Origin: Poindextera sp963706385
GTDB lineage: Bacteria > Pseudomonadota > Alphaproteobacteria > Caulobacterales > Caulobacteraceae
Direction: 5' to 3'
Assembly (NCBI GenBank): GCA_963706385.1
Contig: OY970153.1
Location: 682,001-746,000 of the forward strand
DNA: 64,000 nt
The position numbers were made by a program, and so were the translations under genes. This document shows positions 54,934-63,594 of this stretch, in pieces (position 1 is the first letter of the stretch; every line of letters begins with the position of its first letter). The notes beneath the pieces were generated by a model. It was not told where the DNA came from. It saw nothing but the letters and a program-made list of their open reading frames with translations, and made no database searches.

Positions 54934-55514
54934 GCCGACAGCCTCCGGCTGCCCGGGTCCTCGGTCGGAATGGCCGCCAGCTCCGGCGGCAGGGCGTCGG
55001 CCGGATAGGCGGGAACCTCTAGGCTGGCCAGCGCCACCAGCGGCGCGGTGACCTCGGCCTTGCCGCCGGAACGATCCACGATGCAGGCCGCGCAGACCAC
55101 CCGCCCGCCCGCCGCGCGGATCGCCTCGATGCACTCGCGCGAGGACAGGCCGGTGGTGACGATGTCCTCAACCATGGCCACCCGCGCGCCGGGCTCGAGG
55201 TGGAAGCCGCGGCGCAGCTTGAAGACGCCGTCCTCGCGCTCGAGGTAGATCGAGGGCACGCCCAGGTGGCGGGCCGTCTCGTAGCCCGGAATGATGCCGC
55301 CGACCGCCGGCGAGACCACGATGTCGACCTGGCCGACCGCCGCGGTGATCTTGGCCGCCAGCGCCTTGCACAGCCGCTCGGTGCGGTCGGCGTGCATGAA
55401 CACCAAGTTCTTTTGCAAGAACACCGGGCTATGCAGCCCCGAGGACAGCACGAAATGACCTTCGCGCAGGGCGCCGGCGGCGCGGAATTCGGCTAGGACG
55501 TCATCGGTGTTCAT
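54930..55514 (-). CDS. pyrE: Orotate phosphoribosyltransferase
   Basis: Adds PRPP to orotate in pyrimidine synthesis. The 194-residue product has FVLSSGLHSPVFLQKNLVF and the PRPP loop RVAMVEDIVTTGLSSRECIEAI. I chose the ATG at 55514. It lies 64 bases after rsh. Confidence 0.95.
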   Translation of the reverse strand: MNTDDVLAEFRAAGALREGHFVLSSGLHSPVFLQKNLVFMHADRTERLCKALAAKITAAVGQVDIVVSPAVGGIIPGYETARHLGVPSIYLEREDGVFKLRRGFHLEPGARVAMVEDIVTTGLSSRECIEAIRAAGGRVVCAACIVDRSGGKAEVTAPLVALASLEVPAYPADALPPELAAIPTEDPGSRRLSA

Positions 55515-55578
55515 GACGCCTAAATAGTCGCGGAATCGAGCATTTTCCACAGCGAAGGCGCCAACCGCCGCAATCAAC

Positions 55579-57876
55579 TCAGCCCCTCGGCCGTTCGACC
55601 GTCTCGACCGCCGGGCAGGCGCGCAAGGCCGCGGCGATGTTGGTCAGGTGGCGGGCGTCGCGCACGTCGATGTCGATGTCCACGTCAAAGAAGCCGGAGG
55701 GACGCTGATGCATCCTCAAGCCGACGATATTGCCGCCCGCCTCGCCGATGATGGTGCAGACTTGGCCCAGGACGCCGGGGGCGTTGCGCACCGTAGCCCG
55801 CAGCCGCGCCTGGGAGATGGTGCTGCGCTCGGCCTCGGGGGTCCATTGCAGGTCGCGCCACAGATCGTCGCGATCCTCGAACTCGGCGAGCTGGGCGCAG
55901 TCGATGGCGTGCACCGACAGCCCCTGGCCGTCGTCGCGCAAGATGCCGACGATCCGGTCGCCCGGCACCGGGTCGCACTGGTCGCAGAAGTGAAGGCTGA
56001 TCCCCGGCGTCAGGCCGCCGCCGCGCACATAGAGCCGCGCGCCCTTGCCATCCTCGATCCGCCGGCGCTCCGAGGCGGCCGCCTTCTCGGTCTCCTTCAG
56101 GCCGGGGAACACCGCCTCCAGCACCTGCACCGGCGTGACGCGGCCGCGCCCGACCGCACCGAACAACTCCTCTTCGCTGGCCACGCCGAACCGGTCCAGC
56201 GCCGGCCGCATCGAGACGTCGGCGCGCGAGCGGCCGGCCCGCTCGAAGGTCTGATCCACCGAGCCGCGACCGAGGCGGACGAACTCCTCCTTCTCGGTCT
56301 GACGGATGTGGCGGCGGATAGCCGAACGCGCCCGACCGGTCACCGCCAGCGACTGCCATTCCGGATGCGCCGCCGGCTTGGCGCCACGGATCACCTCGAC
56401 CACGTCGCCGTTCTGCAGCGGGGTGCGCAGCGGCTTGAGCTCGCCGTTGATCTTCACCCCCACCGCGCTGTCGCCGACGTCGGAGTGGACGGCGTAGGCG
56501 AAGTCCAGCGGCGTCGCGCCGCGCGGCAGGCTGATCAGCCGGCCTTTGGGGGTGAATACGAACACCTGATCGAGGAACATCTCGAGCTTGGTGTGCTCCA
56601 CCAGATCCTCGGCGTCGCCGCCATGCTCCAGCACCTGGACCAGGTGGCGCAGGTTGACCAAGGGATCGCGTCCGCCCTCGGCCTCCATCGCCTCGGCGTC
56701 GAAGCCGTAGGACTGGTCCTTGTAGCGCCAGTGGGCGGCGACCCCGTCCTCGGCCACCCGGTCCATCGCCTCGGTGCGGATCTGCATCTCGATGCGCATG
56801 CCGCGCGGCCCGACGACGGTGGTGTGCAGCGAGCGATAGTTGTTGCGCTTGGGCGTTGAGATGAAGTCCTTGAACCGCTCGGGCACGCACGGCCATACCC
56901 GGTGGATGATCCCTAGCGCACGGTAGCAGTCGGCCTCGGTGTCGACGATCACCCGGAAGGCATAGATGTCCGACAGCTGGGAGAAGCCGATCGACTTGCG
57001 CTGCAGCTTGCGCCAGATCGAATAGGGATGCTTCTCGCGGCCCAAGACCCGCGCGGTCAGACCCGCGGTCTCCAGCTTGGACGAGATTTCGCCGCTGACC
57101 ACCGCCACCGCGCCGCCTTGCGCGCCGCGCAGGGTCTCCAGCCGCCGCACGATGGCGTCACGGGCGATCGGGTTGAGGTGGCGGAAGGCCAACTCCTCCA
57201 GCTCGGTGCATATCCGGTGGCAACCGATCGAGCGGGCCAGCGGGGCGTAGATGTCCAGCGTCTCGCGCGCGATGCGCTCGCGCTTGTCCTGGCTCTTGAT
57301 GAACTGCAACGTGCGCATGTTGTGCAGCCGATCGGCCAGCTTGACCATCAGGATCCGCACGTCCTTGGAGATCGCCAGGATGAACTTGCGCAGGTTCTCC
57401 GCCTGGCGGGTGTGTTCGGCCGCCAGCTCCAGGCGCGAGAGCTTGGTCACCCCCTCGACAAGCTCGCCGACCTCCTCGCCGAACAACTGGTCGATCTCGG
57501 CGCGGGTGACCGGGGTGTCCTCGATCACGTCGTGCAGCAGGGCGGTGACGATGCTGGCGGCGTCCAGCCGATATTCGGTCAGGATGCCGGCGACTTCGAT
57601 CGGGTGAGCGAAATAGGGATCGCCGGAGGCGCGCCGCTGCGAGCCGTGCATGCGCATGCCGTAGACGTAGGCCCGGTTCAGCAAGCCCTCGTCGGCGGTC
57701 GGATCATAGCTTTTGACCCGCTCGATCAGTTCGTACTGGCGCAGCAGCTTGGGCCGCGGCTTGTGGTCCTTCGGCGAGTCCTGGAAGGGCCGCGCTTCGG
57801 GTGACGCGTCTAGTGAGACGGCGGCGGGATCCGGGGCCGCCGCGACGGGAAGCGGGTCTGGCGCCGGGGCGGTCAG
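55579..57876 (-). CDS. rsh: Bifunctional (p)ppGpp synthetase/hydrolase Rsh, probable CTG start
   Basis: Makes and degrades ppGpp in the stringent response. Domains in order: HD hydrolase (SGDPYFAHPIEVAGIL, LLHDVIEDTPV), synthetase (SDIYAFRVIVDTEADCYRAL, KRNNYRSLHTTVVGPRGMRIEMQIRT), TGS (VFTPKGRLISLPRGATPLDF) and a C-terminal ACT domain. Conserved residues before the first ATG/GTG/TTG (TTG at 57684), namely LLRQYELIERVKSYDPTADEG, show the true start is upstream. Back to the in-frame stop there is no ATG, GTG or TTG. A CTG at 57876, overlapping the rpoZ stop (CTGA) with AGAGGAG in front, is my choice, giving 765 residues; a CTG at LRQYEL is the alternative. Confidence 0.9.
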   Translation of the reverse strand: MTAPAPDPLPVAAAPDPAAVSLDASPEARPFQDSPKDHKPRPKLLRQYELIERVKSYDPTADEGLLNRAYVYGMRMHGSQRRASGDPYFAHPIEVAGILTEYRLDAASIVTALLHDVIEDTPVTRAEIDQLFGEEVGELVEGVTKLSRLELAAEHTRQAENLRKFILAISKDVRILMVKLADRLHNMRTLQFIKSQDKRERIARETLDIYAPLARSIGCHRICTELEELAFRHLNPIARDAIVRRLETLRGAQGGAVAVVSGEISSKLETAGLTARVLGREKHPYSIWRKLQRKSIGFSQLSDIYAFRVIVDTEADCYRALGIIHRVWPCVPERFKDFISTPKRNNYRSLHTTVVGPRGMRIEMQIRTEAMDRVAEDGVAAHWRYKDQSYGFDAEAMEAEGGRDPLVNLRHLVQVLEHGGDAEDLVEHTKLEMFLDQVFVFTPKGRLISLPRGATPLDFAYAVHSDVGDSAVGVKINGELKPLRTPLQNGDVVEVIRGAKPAAHPEWQSLAVTGRARSAIRRHIRQTEKEEFVRLGRGSVDQTFERAGRSRADVSMRPALDRFGVASEEELFGAVGRGRVTPVQVLEAVFPGLKETEKAAASERRRIEDGKGARLYVRGGGLTPGISLHFCDQCDPVPGDRIVGILRDDGQGLSVHAIDCAQLAEFEDRDDLWRDLQWTPEAERSTISQARLRATVRNAPGVLGQVCTIIGEAGGNIVGLRMHQRPSGFFDVDIDIDVRDARHLTNIAAALRACPAVETVERPRG

Positions 57877-58232
57877 TACCGCTCCTCTTGGCCGCCGTCA
57901 CGGTCGCTCTGCAGCGCCCGCACCAATTCCTGCTCGCTCATGTGTTGATGCTGCGGATCGGCCAGCAGGGCCAGGGCCTCAGCCTCTTCCTCGGCCTCGG
58001 AGCGCTCGTCCACCCGCTGCAGGCTGGCGATCAGGCTCTCGCGCAGCTCGTCGGCGTCGACCACGTCGTCGGCGATCTCGCGCAGCGAGACGACCGGGTT
58101 CTTGTCGTTGTCGCGATCGACCAGGATCGGCGAACCGGCGGAAATCGCCCGCGCGCGATGCGCCGCCAGCAGCACCAGGCTGAAGCGGTTGGGAACTTTT
58201 TCGACGCAATCTTCGACGGTGACGCGGGCCAT
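57873..58232 (-). CDS. rpoZ: DNA-directed RNA polymerase omega subunit
   Basis: The omega subunit helps fold beta-prime and forms a ppGpp site in other bacteria. The 119-residue product begins MARVTVEDCVEKVPNRFSLVLLAAHRARAISAG and has NDKNPVVSLREIA, both diagnostic, followed by an acidic tail. It is directly upstream of rsh, and the two overlap by 4 bases. Confidence 0.96.
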   Translation of the reverse strand: MARVTVEDCVEKVPNRFSLVLLAAHRARAISAGSPILVDRDNDKNPVVSLREIADDVVDADELRESLIASLQRVDERSEAEEEAEALALLADPQHQHMSEQELVRALQSDRDGGQEERY

Positions 58233-58262
58233 GGAGTCCTCGGATGGGGGATAGAACCCTGT

Positions 58263-58291
58263 AAAATAGGGCTATCGCACCGATGTTGCAA
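58263..58291 (-). promoter_or_regulatory. Sigma-70-type promoter of the rpoZ-rsh operon
   Basis: On the minus strand TTGCAA (58286-58291) and TATTTT (58263-58268) are 17 bases apart in the 73-base gap between folK and rpoZ. It leaves a leader of about 25 bases. Likely reads through rpoZ, rsh and probably pyrE-pdxJ-acpS. Confidence 0.65.
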
Positions 58292-58305
58292 TGCCGAACC
58301 GGGCC

Positions 58306-58803
58306 TCACGTCACCCTGGCGTCGCGACCGATCGTCGCCTTCGCCGACAGGACCGACGCGGTCTCGCCCAAGCCGGGATGGCGCCAGTCCGGGGCGATCT
58401 CGGCGAGCGGGCCCATGACGAACAGCCGCTCGGCGGCCCTGGGATGGGGCAGAACCAGGCCGGCCTGGTCGACCAGCGCGCGGCCGTGAGCGATCAGATC
58501 CAGGTCGAGCACCCTGGGTGCGTTGCCGACCGTCCGCTCACGGCCGAAATCCGCCTCGATGACGCGCAGCCGCGCCAGGGTCTCGGCCGGCCCGAGCGCG
58601 GTCTCGACAATGATGAGAGCGTTGATGTAGTCAGGCAAGGTCGGGTCCGGCCAAGACGCGGAACGCCACAGGGACGAGCGCGCCAGCATCTTGAAACCAG
58701 CCTCGGCGATCTGGTCCATCGCCGCGCGAACCGCCGCCGCGGAGGAGCCGAAACGTCCGCCAAGATTGCTGCCCAGTGCGATCAGAACCGCGTCATCGTA
58801 CAT
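58306..58803 (-). CDS. folK: 2-amino-4-hydroxy-6-hydroxymethyldihydropteridine pyrophosphokinase
   Basis: HPPK, which pyrophosphorylates the pterin precursor of folate. The 165-residue product has LIALGSNLGGRFG, YINALIIVETALGPAETLARL and the signature RVLDLDLIAHG with LPHPRAAERLFVMGPLAEIAP. Upstream of rpoZ and divergent from the NYN gene. Confidence 0.94.
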   Translation of the reverse strand: MYDDAVLIALGSNLGGRFGSSAAAVRAAMDQIAEAGFKMLARSSLWRSASWPDPTLPDYINALIIVETALGPAETLARLRVIEADFGRERTVGNAPRVLDLDLIAHGRALVDQAGLVLPHPRAAERLFVMGPLAEIAPDWRHPGLGETASVLSAKATIGRDARVT

Positions 58804-58830
58804 TCAATGAATTCATCAAGGTATTGAATT

Positions 58831-59433
58831 GTGACATTTTATCCAAACGAACGAATCGCCCTTTTCATCGACGGCGCCAACCTCTATTCCGCCGCCAAGA
58901 GCCTCGGGTTCGACATCGACTACAAAAAGCTCCTGGCCGAGTTCCGCTCCCGCGGGGTGCTGGTGCGCGCCTACTATTACACCGCCCTGGTCGAGAACGA
59001 GGACTATTCGCCGATCCGCCCTCTGGTCGATTGGCTAGATTACAACGGCTATTCGCTGGTGACCAAGACGGCGCGCGAATACACCGACGCCCAGGGACGC
59101 AAGCGCTGGCGCGGCGACATGGACATCGAGATCGCCGTCGACATGCTCGAGCTGGCGCCGCGCCTGGACCACGTGGTGCTGTTCTCGGGCGACGGCGACT
59201 TCCGCCGGCTGGTCGAGGCGGTGCAGCAGAAGGGCGTTCGGGTCAGCGTGGTCTCGACGGTGAAGTCCCAGCCGCCGATGGCCTCCGACGACCTGCGCCG
59301 CCAGGCGGACAACTTTGTCGACCTCGCCGACCTGTCCGCGATCATCGGCCGCCCGGCCCGATCGCCGCTGCCCCGCTTCATCCAGGAGCCGGCTGGCGCG
59401 GGCGAGCGCTCCGACGACGACGACGACGTCTGA
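58831..59433 (+). CDS. NYN-domain (LabA/DUF88-like) protein
   Basis: NYN domains are PIN-like RNases with an acidic metal site. The 200-residue product has IALFIDGANLYSAAKSLGFD, RGDMDIEIAVDMLELAPRLD and LFSGDGDFRRLVEAVQQKGV, supplying the Asp residues of the active site, and ends in a poly-Asp tail (DDDDDV). Start GTG at 58831, only 27 bases from the divergent folK start. The UDG gene begins one base after its stop. Substrate unknown. Confidence 0.9.
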   Translation: MTFYPNERIALFIDGANLYSAAKSLGFDIDYKKLLAEFRSRGVLVRAYYYTALVENEDYSPIRPLVDWLDYNGYSLVTKTAREYTDAQGRKRWRGDMDIEIAVDMLELAPRLDHVVLFSGDGDFRRLVEAVQQKGVRVSVVSTVKSQPPMASDDLRRQADNFVDLADLSAIIGRPARSPLPRFIQEPAGAGERSDDDDDV

Positions 59434-59434
59434 G

Positions 59435-60079
59435 GTGGCGAACCAGGTTCCGGCGGAAGCCCCGCGCGACTGCCCGCTCTGCCCGCGGCTGGTGGTCTAC
59501 CGGCGAGAGAACGCCGCCCGGCATCGCGACTGGTGGAACGCCCCGGCGCCGTCGTTCGGCGATCCGAACGCGCGGCTGTTGATCGTGGGCCTGGCGCCCG
59601 GCCGCACAGGGGCCAACCGCACCGGCCGGCCGTTCACCGGCGACTTCGCTGGCGTGCTGCTCTACGAGACCCTGATCACGGCCGGCTTCGCCCGCGGCCG
59701 TTATCTGGCGCGGCCGGACGACGGGCTGGAGCTCGTGGACTGCATGATCTCCAACGCCGTGCGCTGCGCCCCGCCCGGCAACAAGCCGACCCCGGCCGAA
59801 GAGGCGGCGTGCCGTCCGTTCCTGGCCGCGCGGATCGCCGCCCTGCCCAGGCTGAAGGTGATCGTCACCCTGGGCGACGTGGCGCGGCGCAATCTCTTGA
59901 AGGCGATCGGGCTGAAGGGCTCGGCGGCGCCGGCCGGCCACGGGGCCGAGTTTCAGGCCGGTCCCTACCGGCTGATCAACAGCTACCATTGCTCGCGGCT
60001 GAACACCAACACCGGCCGGCTGACGCCGGCGATGTTCCAGGCGGTGTTCGCGCGGGCCAGGGCGCTGCTCGACGGTTAG
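59435..60079 (+). CDS. Family 5 uracil-DNA glycosylase (UDGb)
   Basis: Removes uracil, and in this family also hypoxanthine, from DNA. The 214-residue product has the family 5 motif 1 GLAPGRTGANRTGRPFTGDFAG without the catalytic Asp/Asn of other families, and motif 3 SYHCSRLNTNTGRLT. Four cysteines (CPLC near residue 13, then NAVRC and AACR) would bind an Fe-S cluster. I chose the GTG at 59435; an earlier in-frame start overlaps the NYN gene. Confidence 0.9.
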   Translation: MANQVPAEAPRDCPLCPRLVVYRRENAARHRDWWNAPAPSFGDPNARLLIVGLAPGRTGANRTGRPFTGDFAGVLLYETLITAGFARGRYLARPDDGLELVDCMISNAVRCAPPGNKPTPAEEAACRPFLAARIAALPRLKVIVTLGDVARRNLLKAIGLKGSAAPAGHGAEFQAGPYRLINSYHCSRLNTNTGRLTPAMFQAVFARARALLDG

Positions 60080-61452
60080 ATCCCGCGCCGGGCCAGAACG
60101 GCGAACCGGGTGAGCAGGAAGCCGGCGGAGAGCAGGCTGGCGACCACTACGGCCCAGACCTCGCCGATCAGCCCCATGCGCAGCGGCAGGGCCAGCAGCC
60201 AGGCCAGCGGGGCCATGACCACCACATAGCTGATCAGGTGGGTGAGGCTGGGAACCCAGACATCGCCCCTGGCCCGCAACGCCTGGGCGGTGACCACCTG
60301 CAGGCAGTCGGGGATGAAGAACAGGCAGGACAGCGCCAGCGCCGGCGCGGCCATCGCGATCACCGGAGCGCTGGTCGTATAGACCGCCACGATCGGCGCC
60401 CGCGCCGGTCCGACCACCAGGGCCACCAGCACCCCGAACGCCGCGGTGATGGCGAAGCCGATCGCGCCGGCCCGGTTCACGCCCCGCGCGTCGCGCGCGC
60501 CATAGGCCGAGCCGACCATCACCGCGGTGGCGGTCGAAAGCCCCAGCGGAACCATGAAGATCATCGAGGCCACGTTCAGCACGATGGTCCAGGCGGCCAC
60601 CGTCAGCTCGCCTACCCAGCCGGCGATGATGTTCATCCCCGCGAAGGCCGCGACCTCGAAGAAGTTGGAGGCGCCGGCGCCGAAGCCGACGCGCCGCTGC
60701 TCGGCCTCGGCGATGCGGTCGCGCGGCGGCTTGTCGAACACGCCCAGGGCGCGGGCCTCGCGCATGCGGGCGATGTAGACCAGGATGGCGACCATCAGGG
60801 CCGTACGGGCGCCCAGGGTGGCGCAGGCGCCGCCGACCGCGCCCAGCGCCGGCGTCCCGAAGCGGCCGGGCACGAGCACCAGGTCGATGGCGAGGTTCAC
60901 GCCATTGGCCAGCCACATCATCAGCATCGCCGGCGTGGGCCTGGACAGCGCCTCCAGCCAGATGATCCCGGCCGATGAGACGGCGTAGGGCGTGAGTGAG
61001 ACGCTGAACACGATCAGCGGCGCCGTGGCCCCGTCGGCCAGAGCCCGCGGCAGGCCGAGGGAATGCAGCAGCCAGGGCCCGAGCGCGGCCAGGATCAGGC
61101 TCGCGGCCGCGCCCACCAAAGCCGCGTAGACCAGGCCGCGCCGCAGCACGGCCCCGGCGGCCTGCCGCCGTCCCTCCCCGATCGCCCGCGCGGTCATCAC
61201 CTGGGTCCCGGTCAGAAGCCCGATCGAGACGGTGACCGCGATGCTGGTCGGCGCCCAGGCCAGGGCGTGATAGCCGAGCTGCACCGGCGAGAAGCGGCCG
61301 ACGACGATCGCGTCGGTCAGGCCCATGGTCATGATGCCCAGGCGCGAAAAGATCACCGGCCCGGCCAGCGTCAGCAGGGTCGACAAATCACCGCGAATGA
61401 GGCCGGCCGGCGCTCCCTCGCGGGAGACCGCGCTGGCCGCCTGGGCGTCCAT
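60076..61452 (-). CDS. MATE-family efflux transporter
   Basis: Cation-coupled exporter of drugs or other compounds. The 458-residue product has twelve membrane segments and typical MATE stretches, such as LTLAGPVIFSRLGIMTMGLTDAIVVG at the start (Asp and Gly in the first helix) and GLLTGTQVMTARAIGEGRR. Its stop codon overlaps that of the convergent UDG gene. Specificity unknown. Confidence 0.92.
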   Translation of the reverse strand: MDAQAASAVSREGAPAGLIRGDLSTLLTLAGPVIFSRLGIMTMGLTDAIVVGRFSPVQLGYHALAWAPTSIAVTVSIGLLTGTQVMTARAIGEGRRQAAGAVLRRGLVYAALVGAAASLILAALGPWLLHSLGLPRALADGATAPLIVFSVSLTPYAVSSAGIIWLEALSRPTPAMLMMWLANGVNLAIDLVLVPGRFGTPALGAVGGACATLGARTALMVAILVYIARMREARALGVFDKPPRDRIAEAEQRRVGFGAGASNFFEVAAFAGMNIIAGWVGELTVAAWTIVLNVASMIFMVPLGLSTATAVMVGSAYGARDARGVNRAGAIGFAITAAFGVLVALVVGPARAPIVAVYTTSAPVIAMAAPALALSCLFFIPDCLQVVTAQALRARGDVWVPSLTHLISYVVVMAPLAWLLALPLRMGLIGEVWAVVVASLLSAGFLLTRFAVLARRGI

Positions 61453-61574
61453 GGTCCTGGCCTTTCAAAGAAGGCGCGCAACCTGACCGAGCCGCGCGGG
61501 CCTGGCAACCTCGCGAGCCGCGATTTCAGTCGATCGGACGGAAGGCGTGGCGCCGCGGCCACCCTCGACGACGC

Positions 61575-61603
61575 TTGAAGTTCAATCTGAACGATGATTA
61601 GAT
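61575..61603 (+). promoter_or_regulatory. Putative promoter of the DUF4188 gene with embedded dyad
   Basis: TTGAAG (61575-61580) and TTAGAT (61598-61603) are 17 bases apart, 25 bases before the start codon. Within the spacer GTTCAATCTGAAC (61580-61592) is a perfect dyad, GTTCA/TGAAC with a 3-base centre, which could be an operator. The rest of the 175-base gap to the divergent MATE gene shows nothing clear. Confidence 0.5.
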
Positions 61604-61627
61604 CGGCTTTTCACAAGGAGAACGTCC

Positions 61628-62107
61628 GTGGCCGAGATTATCGCCAAACGCGTGTGCGCCCAGGTCGAGGGCGAGTTCGTCCTGTTCCTGATCGGCATGC
61701 GGATCAACAAGCCATGGAAACTCTGGAGGTGGTTGCCGATCGCCGCCGCCATGCCGCGCATGCTGATCGAGCTGGCGAAACAGCCCCGCCTCGGGTTGCT
61801 GCACGCACGGACCCATTTCGGCTTTCCCAACATCATGGTGGTGCAGTACTGGCGCAGCTTCGATCATCTCGAGGCCTACGCCAAGGCGCGAGACGGCGCG
61901 CACCTGCCGGCCTGGCAGGCGTTCAACCGGGCCGTCGGTTCGAACGGCGACGTGGGCATCTGGCACGAGACCTATCTGATCGCGCCGGGCCGCTACGAGA
62001 CCGTTTATAACAATATGCCGCGCCACGGGCTTGGCATGGCTGGAGAAATCATCGATGCGACCGGCGCGCGCCAGGCCGCCCGCGAGCGGATGAAGGCGGT
62101 GGCCTGA
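61628..62107 (+). CDS. DUF4188 domain-containing protein
   Basis: The 159-residue product matches the DUF4188 pattern: FVLFLIGMRINKPWKLWRWLPIA, HARTHFGFPNIMVVQYWRSF and VGIWHETYLIAPGRYETVYNNM, with a ferredoxin-like dimeric barrel expected as in monooxygenase-like families. Start GTG at 61628 with AAGGAG upstream. No function known. It ends 7 bases from the convergent aroG. Confidence 0.82.
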   Translation: MAEIIAKRVCAQVEGEFVLFLIGMRINKPWKLWRWLPIAAAMPRMLIELAKQPRLGLLHARTHFGFPNIMVVQYWRSFDHLEAYAKARDGAHLPAWQAFNRAVGSNGDVGIWHETYLIAPGRYETVYNNMPRHGLGMAGEIIDATGARQAARERMKAVA

Positions 62108-62114
62108 GCGGTTC

Positions 62115-63491
62115 CTACTCCGCTGCCCGCCATTCGGCTTGGCGGTCGCTCTTCAGCTTCTCCGCCACCAGGAAGGCTAGCTCCAGCGCCTGGTCGGCGT
62201 TCAGCCGGGGGTCGCAATGGGTGTGATAGCGGTCGGCCAACTCGCCCTCGCTCAGCGCCCGCGCGCCACCCAGGCATTCGGTGACGTTCTGGCCGGTCAT
62301 CTCCAGATGCACCCCGCCCGGATGCACCCCCTCGGCGCGGGCGATCTCGATGAAGCTCTTCACCTCGGCCAGGATGCGGTCGAACGGTCGGGTCTTGTAG
62401 CCGTTGGCGGCCTTCAGCGTATTGCCGTGCATCGGGTCGATCGCCCAGGTCACGCCGCGTCCGGCCCGCTTGGTCGCGGCCATCAGCATCGGCAGGCGGG
62501 CCTCGATCTTGTCGGCGCCGAAGCGGCCATAGAGGGTCAGCCGGCCCGGCTCGTCGGCCGGATCAAGCGCGTCGATAAGCCGGAGCAGTTCGTCCGGCTC
62601 CAGCGTCGGGCCGACCTTGAGGCCCACCGGGTTCTTGATCCCGCGGATGAATTCGACGTGGGCGCCGTCCAACTGGCGGGTGCGCTCGCCGATCCAGACC
62701 AGGTGGGCGGAGGTGTCGTACCAGTCGCCGGTGGTGGAATCGACGCGGGTCATCGCCTCCTCGAAGCCCAAGAGCAGCGCCTCGTGGCTGGTGAAGAACT
62801 CCACCCGGTGCATCTCCGAATGGGTCTGGGGGGTGACCCCGACCGCGGCCATGAAGTCCAGCGCCTCGGAGATCTTGTCGGCCAGCTCGCGATAGCGCGC
62901 GCCCTGCGGGCTGCCCTCGACGAAACCCAGGGTCCAGCGGTGGATGTTGTAGAGGTCGGCGTAGCCGCCGCCGGCGAAGGCGCGCAACAGGTTCAGCGTG
63001 GCCGAGGACTGGTTGTAGGCGCGCAGCAACCGGTCGGGATCGGGCGTGCGCGAGGCCGGGTCGAACTCCATGCCGTTGATGTTGTCGCCGCGATAGGATG
63101 GCAGGGTGACCCCGCCGATGGTCTCGACGGGCTCCGAGCGCGGCTTGGCGAACTGGCCGGCGATGCGGCCGACCTTCACCACCGGCTTGCCGCCGGCGAA
63201 GGTGAGCACCACCGCCATCTGCAGCAGCAGGCGGAAGGTGTCGCGGATGTTGTCGGCGTGGAATTCCTTGAAGCTCTCCGAACAGTCGCCGCCCTGCAAA
63301 AGGAAGGCGCGTCCGGCCGCCACGTCGCCCAACAGGCTCTTCAGCCGCCGCGCCTCGCCGGCGAACACCAGCGGCGGCAGGCCGCGCAGCGTGGCCTCGG
63401 CGCGCTCCAGCGCGGCCGGGTCCGGATAGTCGGTCGGGATGTGTTTGGCGGGCTTGGCCCTCCAGGACGATGGCGTCCAACGGTCGGTCAT
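62115..63491 (-). CDS. aroG: 3-deoxy-7-phosphoheptulonate synthase, class II
   Basis: First step of the shikimate pathway. The 458-residue product is the plant-like class II type: LQGGDCSESFKEF, YRGDNINGMEFDP, HRVEFFTSHEALLLGFEEAM and GVTWAIDPMHGNTLKAANGYKTR. I chose the ATG at 63491, with GAGGAG upstream. The symbol aroG is by usage for this class in proteobacteria. Confidence 0.93.
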   Translation of the reverse strand: MTDRWTPSSWRAKPAKHIPTDYPDPAALERAEATLRGLPPLVFAGEARRLKSLLGDVAAGRAFLLQGGDCSESFKEFHADNIRDTFRLLLQMAVVLTFAGGKPVVKVGRIAGQFAKPRSEPVETIGGVTLPSYRGDNINGMEFDPASRTPDPDRLLRAYNQSSATLNLLRAFAGGGYADLYNIHRWTLGFVEGSPQGARYRELADKISEALDFMAAVGVTPQTHSEMHRVEFFTSHEALLLGFEEAMTRVDSTTGDWYDTSAHLVWIGERTRQLDGAHVEFIRGIKNPVGLKVGPTLEPDELLRLIDALDPADEPGRLTLYGRFGADKIEARLPMLMAATKRAGRGVTWAIDPMHGNTLKAANGYKTRPFDRILAEVKSFIEIARAEGVHPGGVHLEMTGQNVTECLGGARALSEGELADRYHTHCDPRLNADQALELAFLVAEKLKSDRQAEWRAAE

Positions 63492-63594
63492 GACGGCTCC
63501 TCGCAAGGGCGCGGCTTTTAGCGCAAGCGGGCGGGGATGGCAAAGCGGGCGGCGGATTTTGGGCTCGCGGTCGGCCGGCCGGCCGGCGGCTATT

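Noticed and set aside
55579..57684. Rsh beginning at the TTG at 57684
   Set aside because: Conserved family residues (RQYELIERVKSYDPTADEG) lie upstream in the same frame, so this start truncates the protein.
58804..58830. Palindrome ATGAATTCAT between folK and the NYN gene
   Set aside because: A 10-base palindrome in an AT-rich 27-base gap is too weak to call an operator; arms do not extend.
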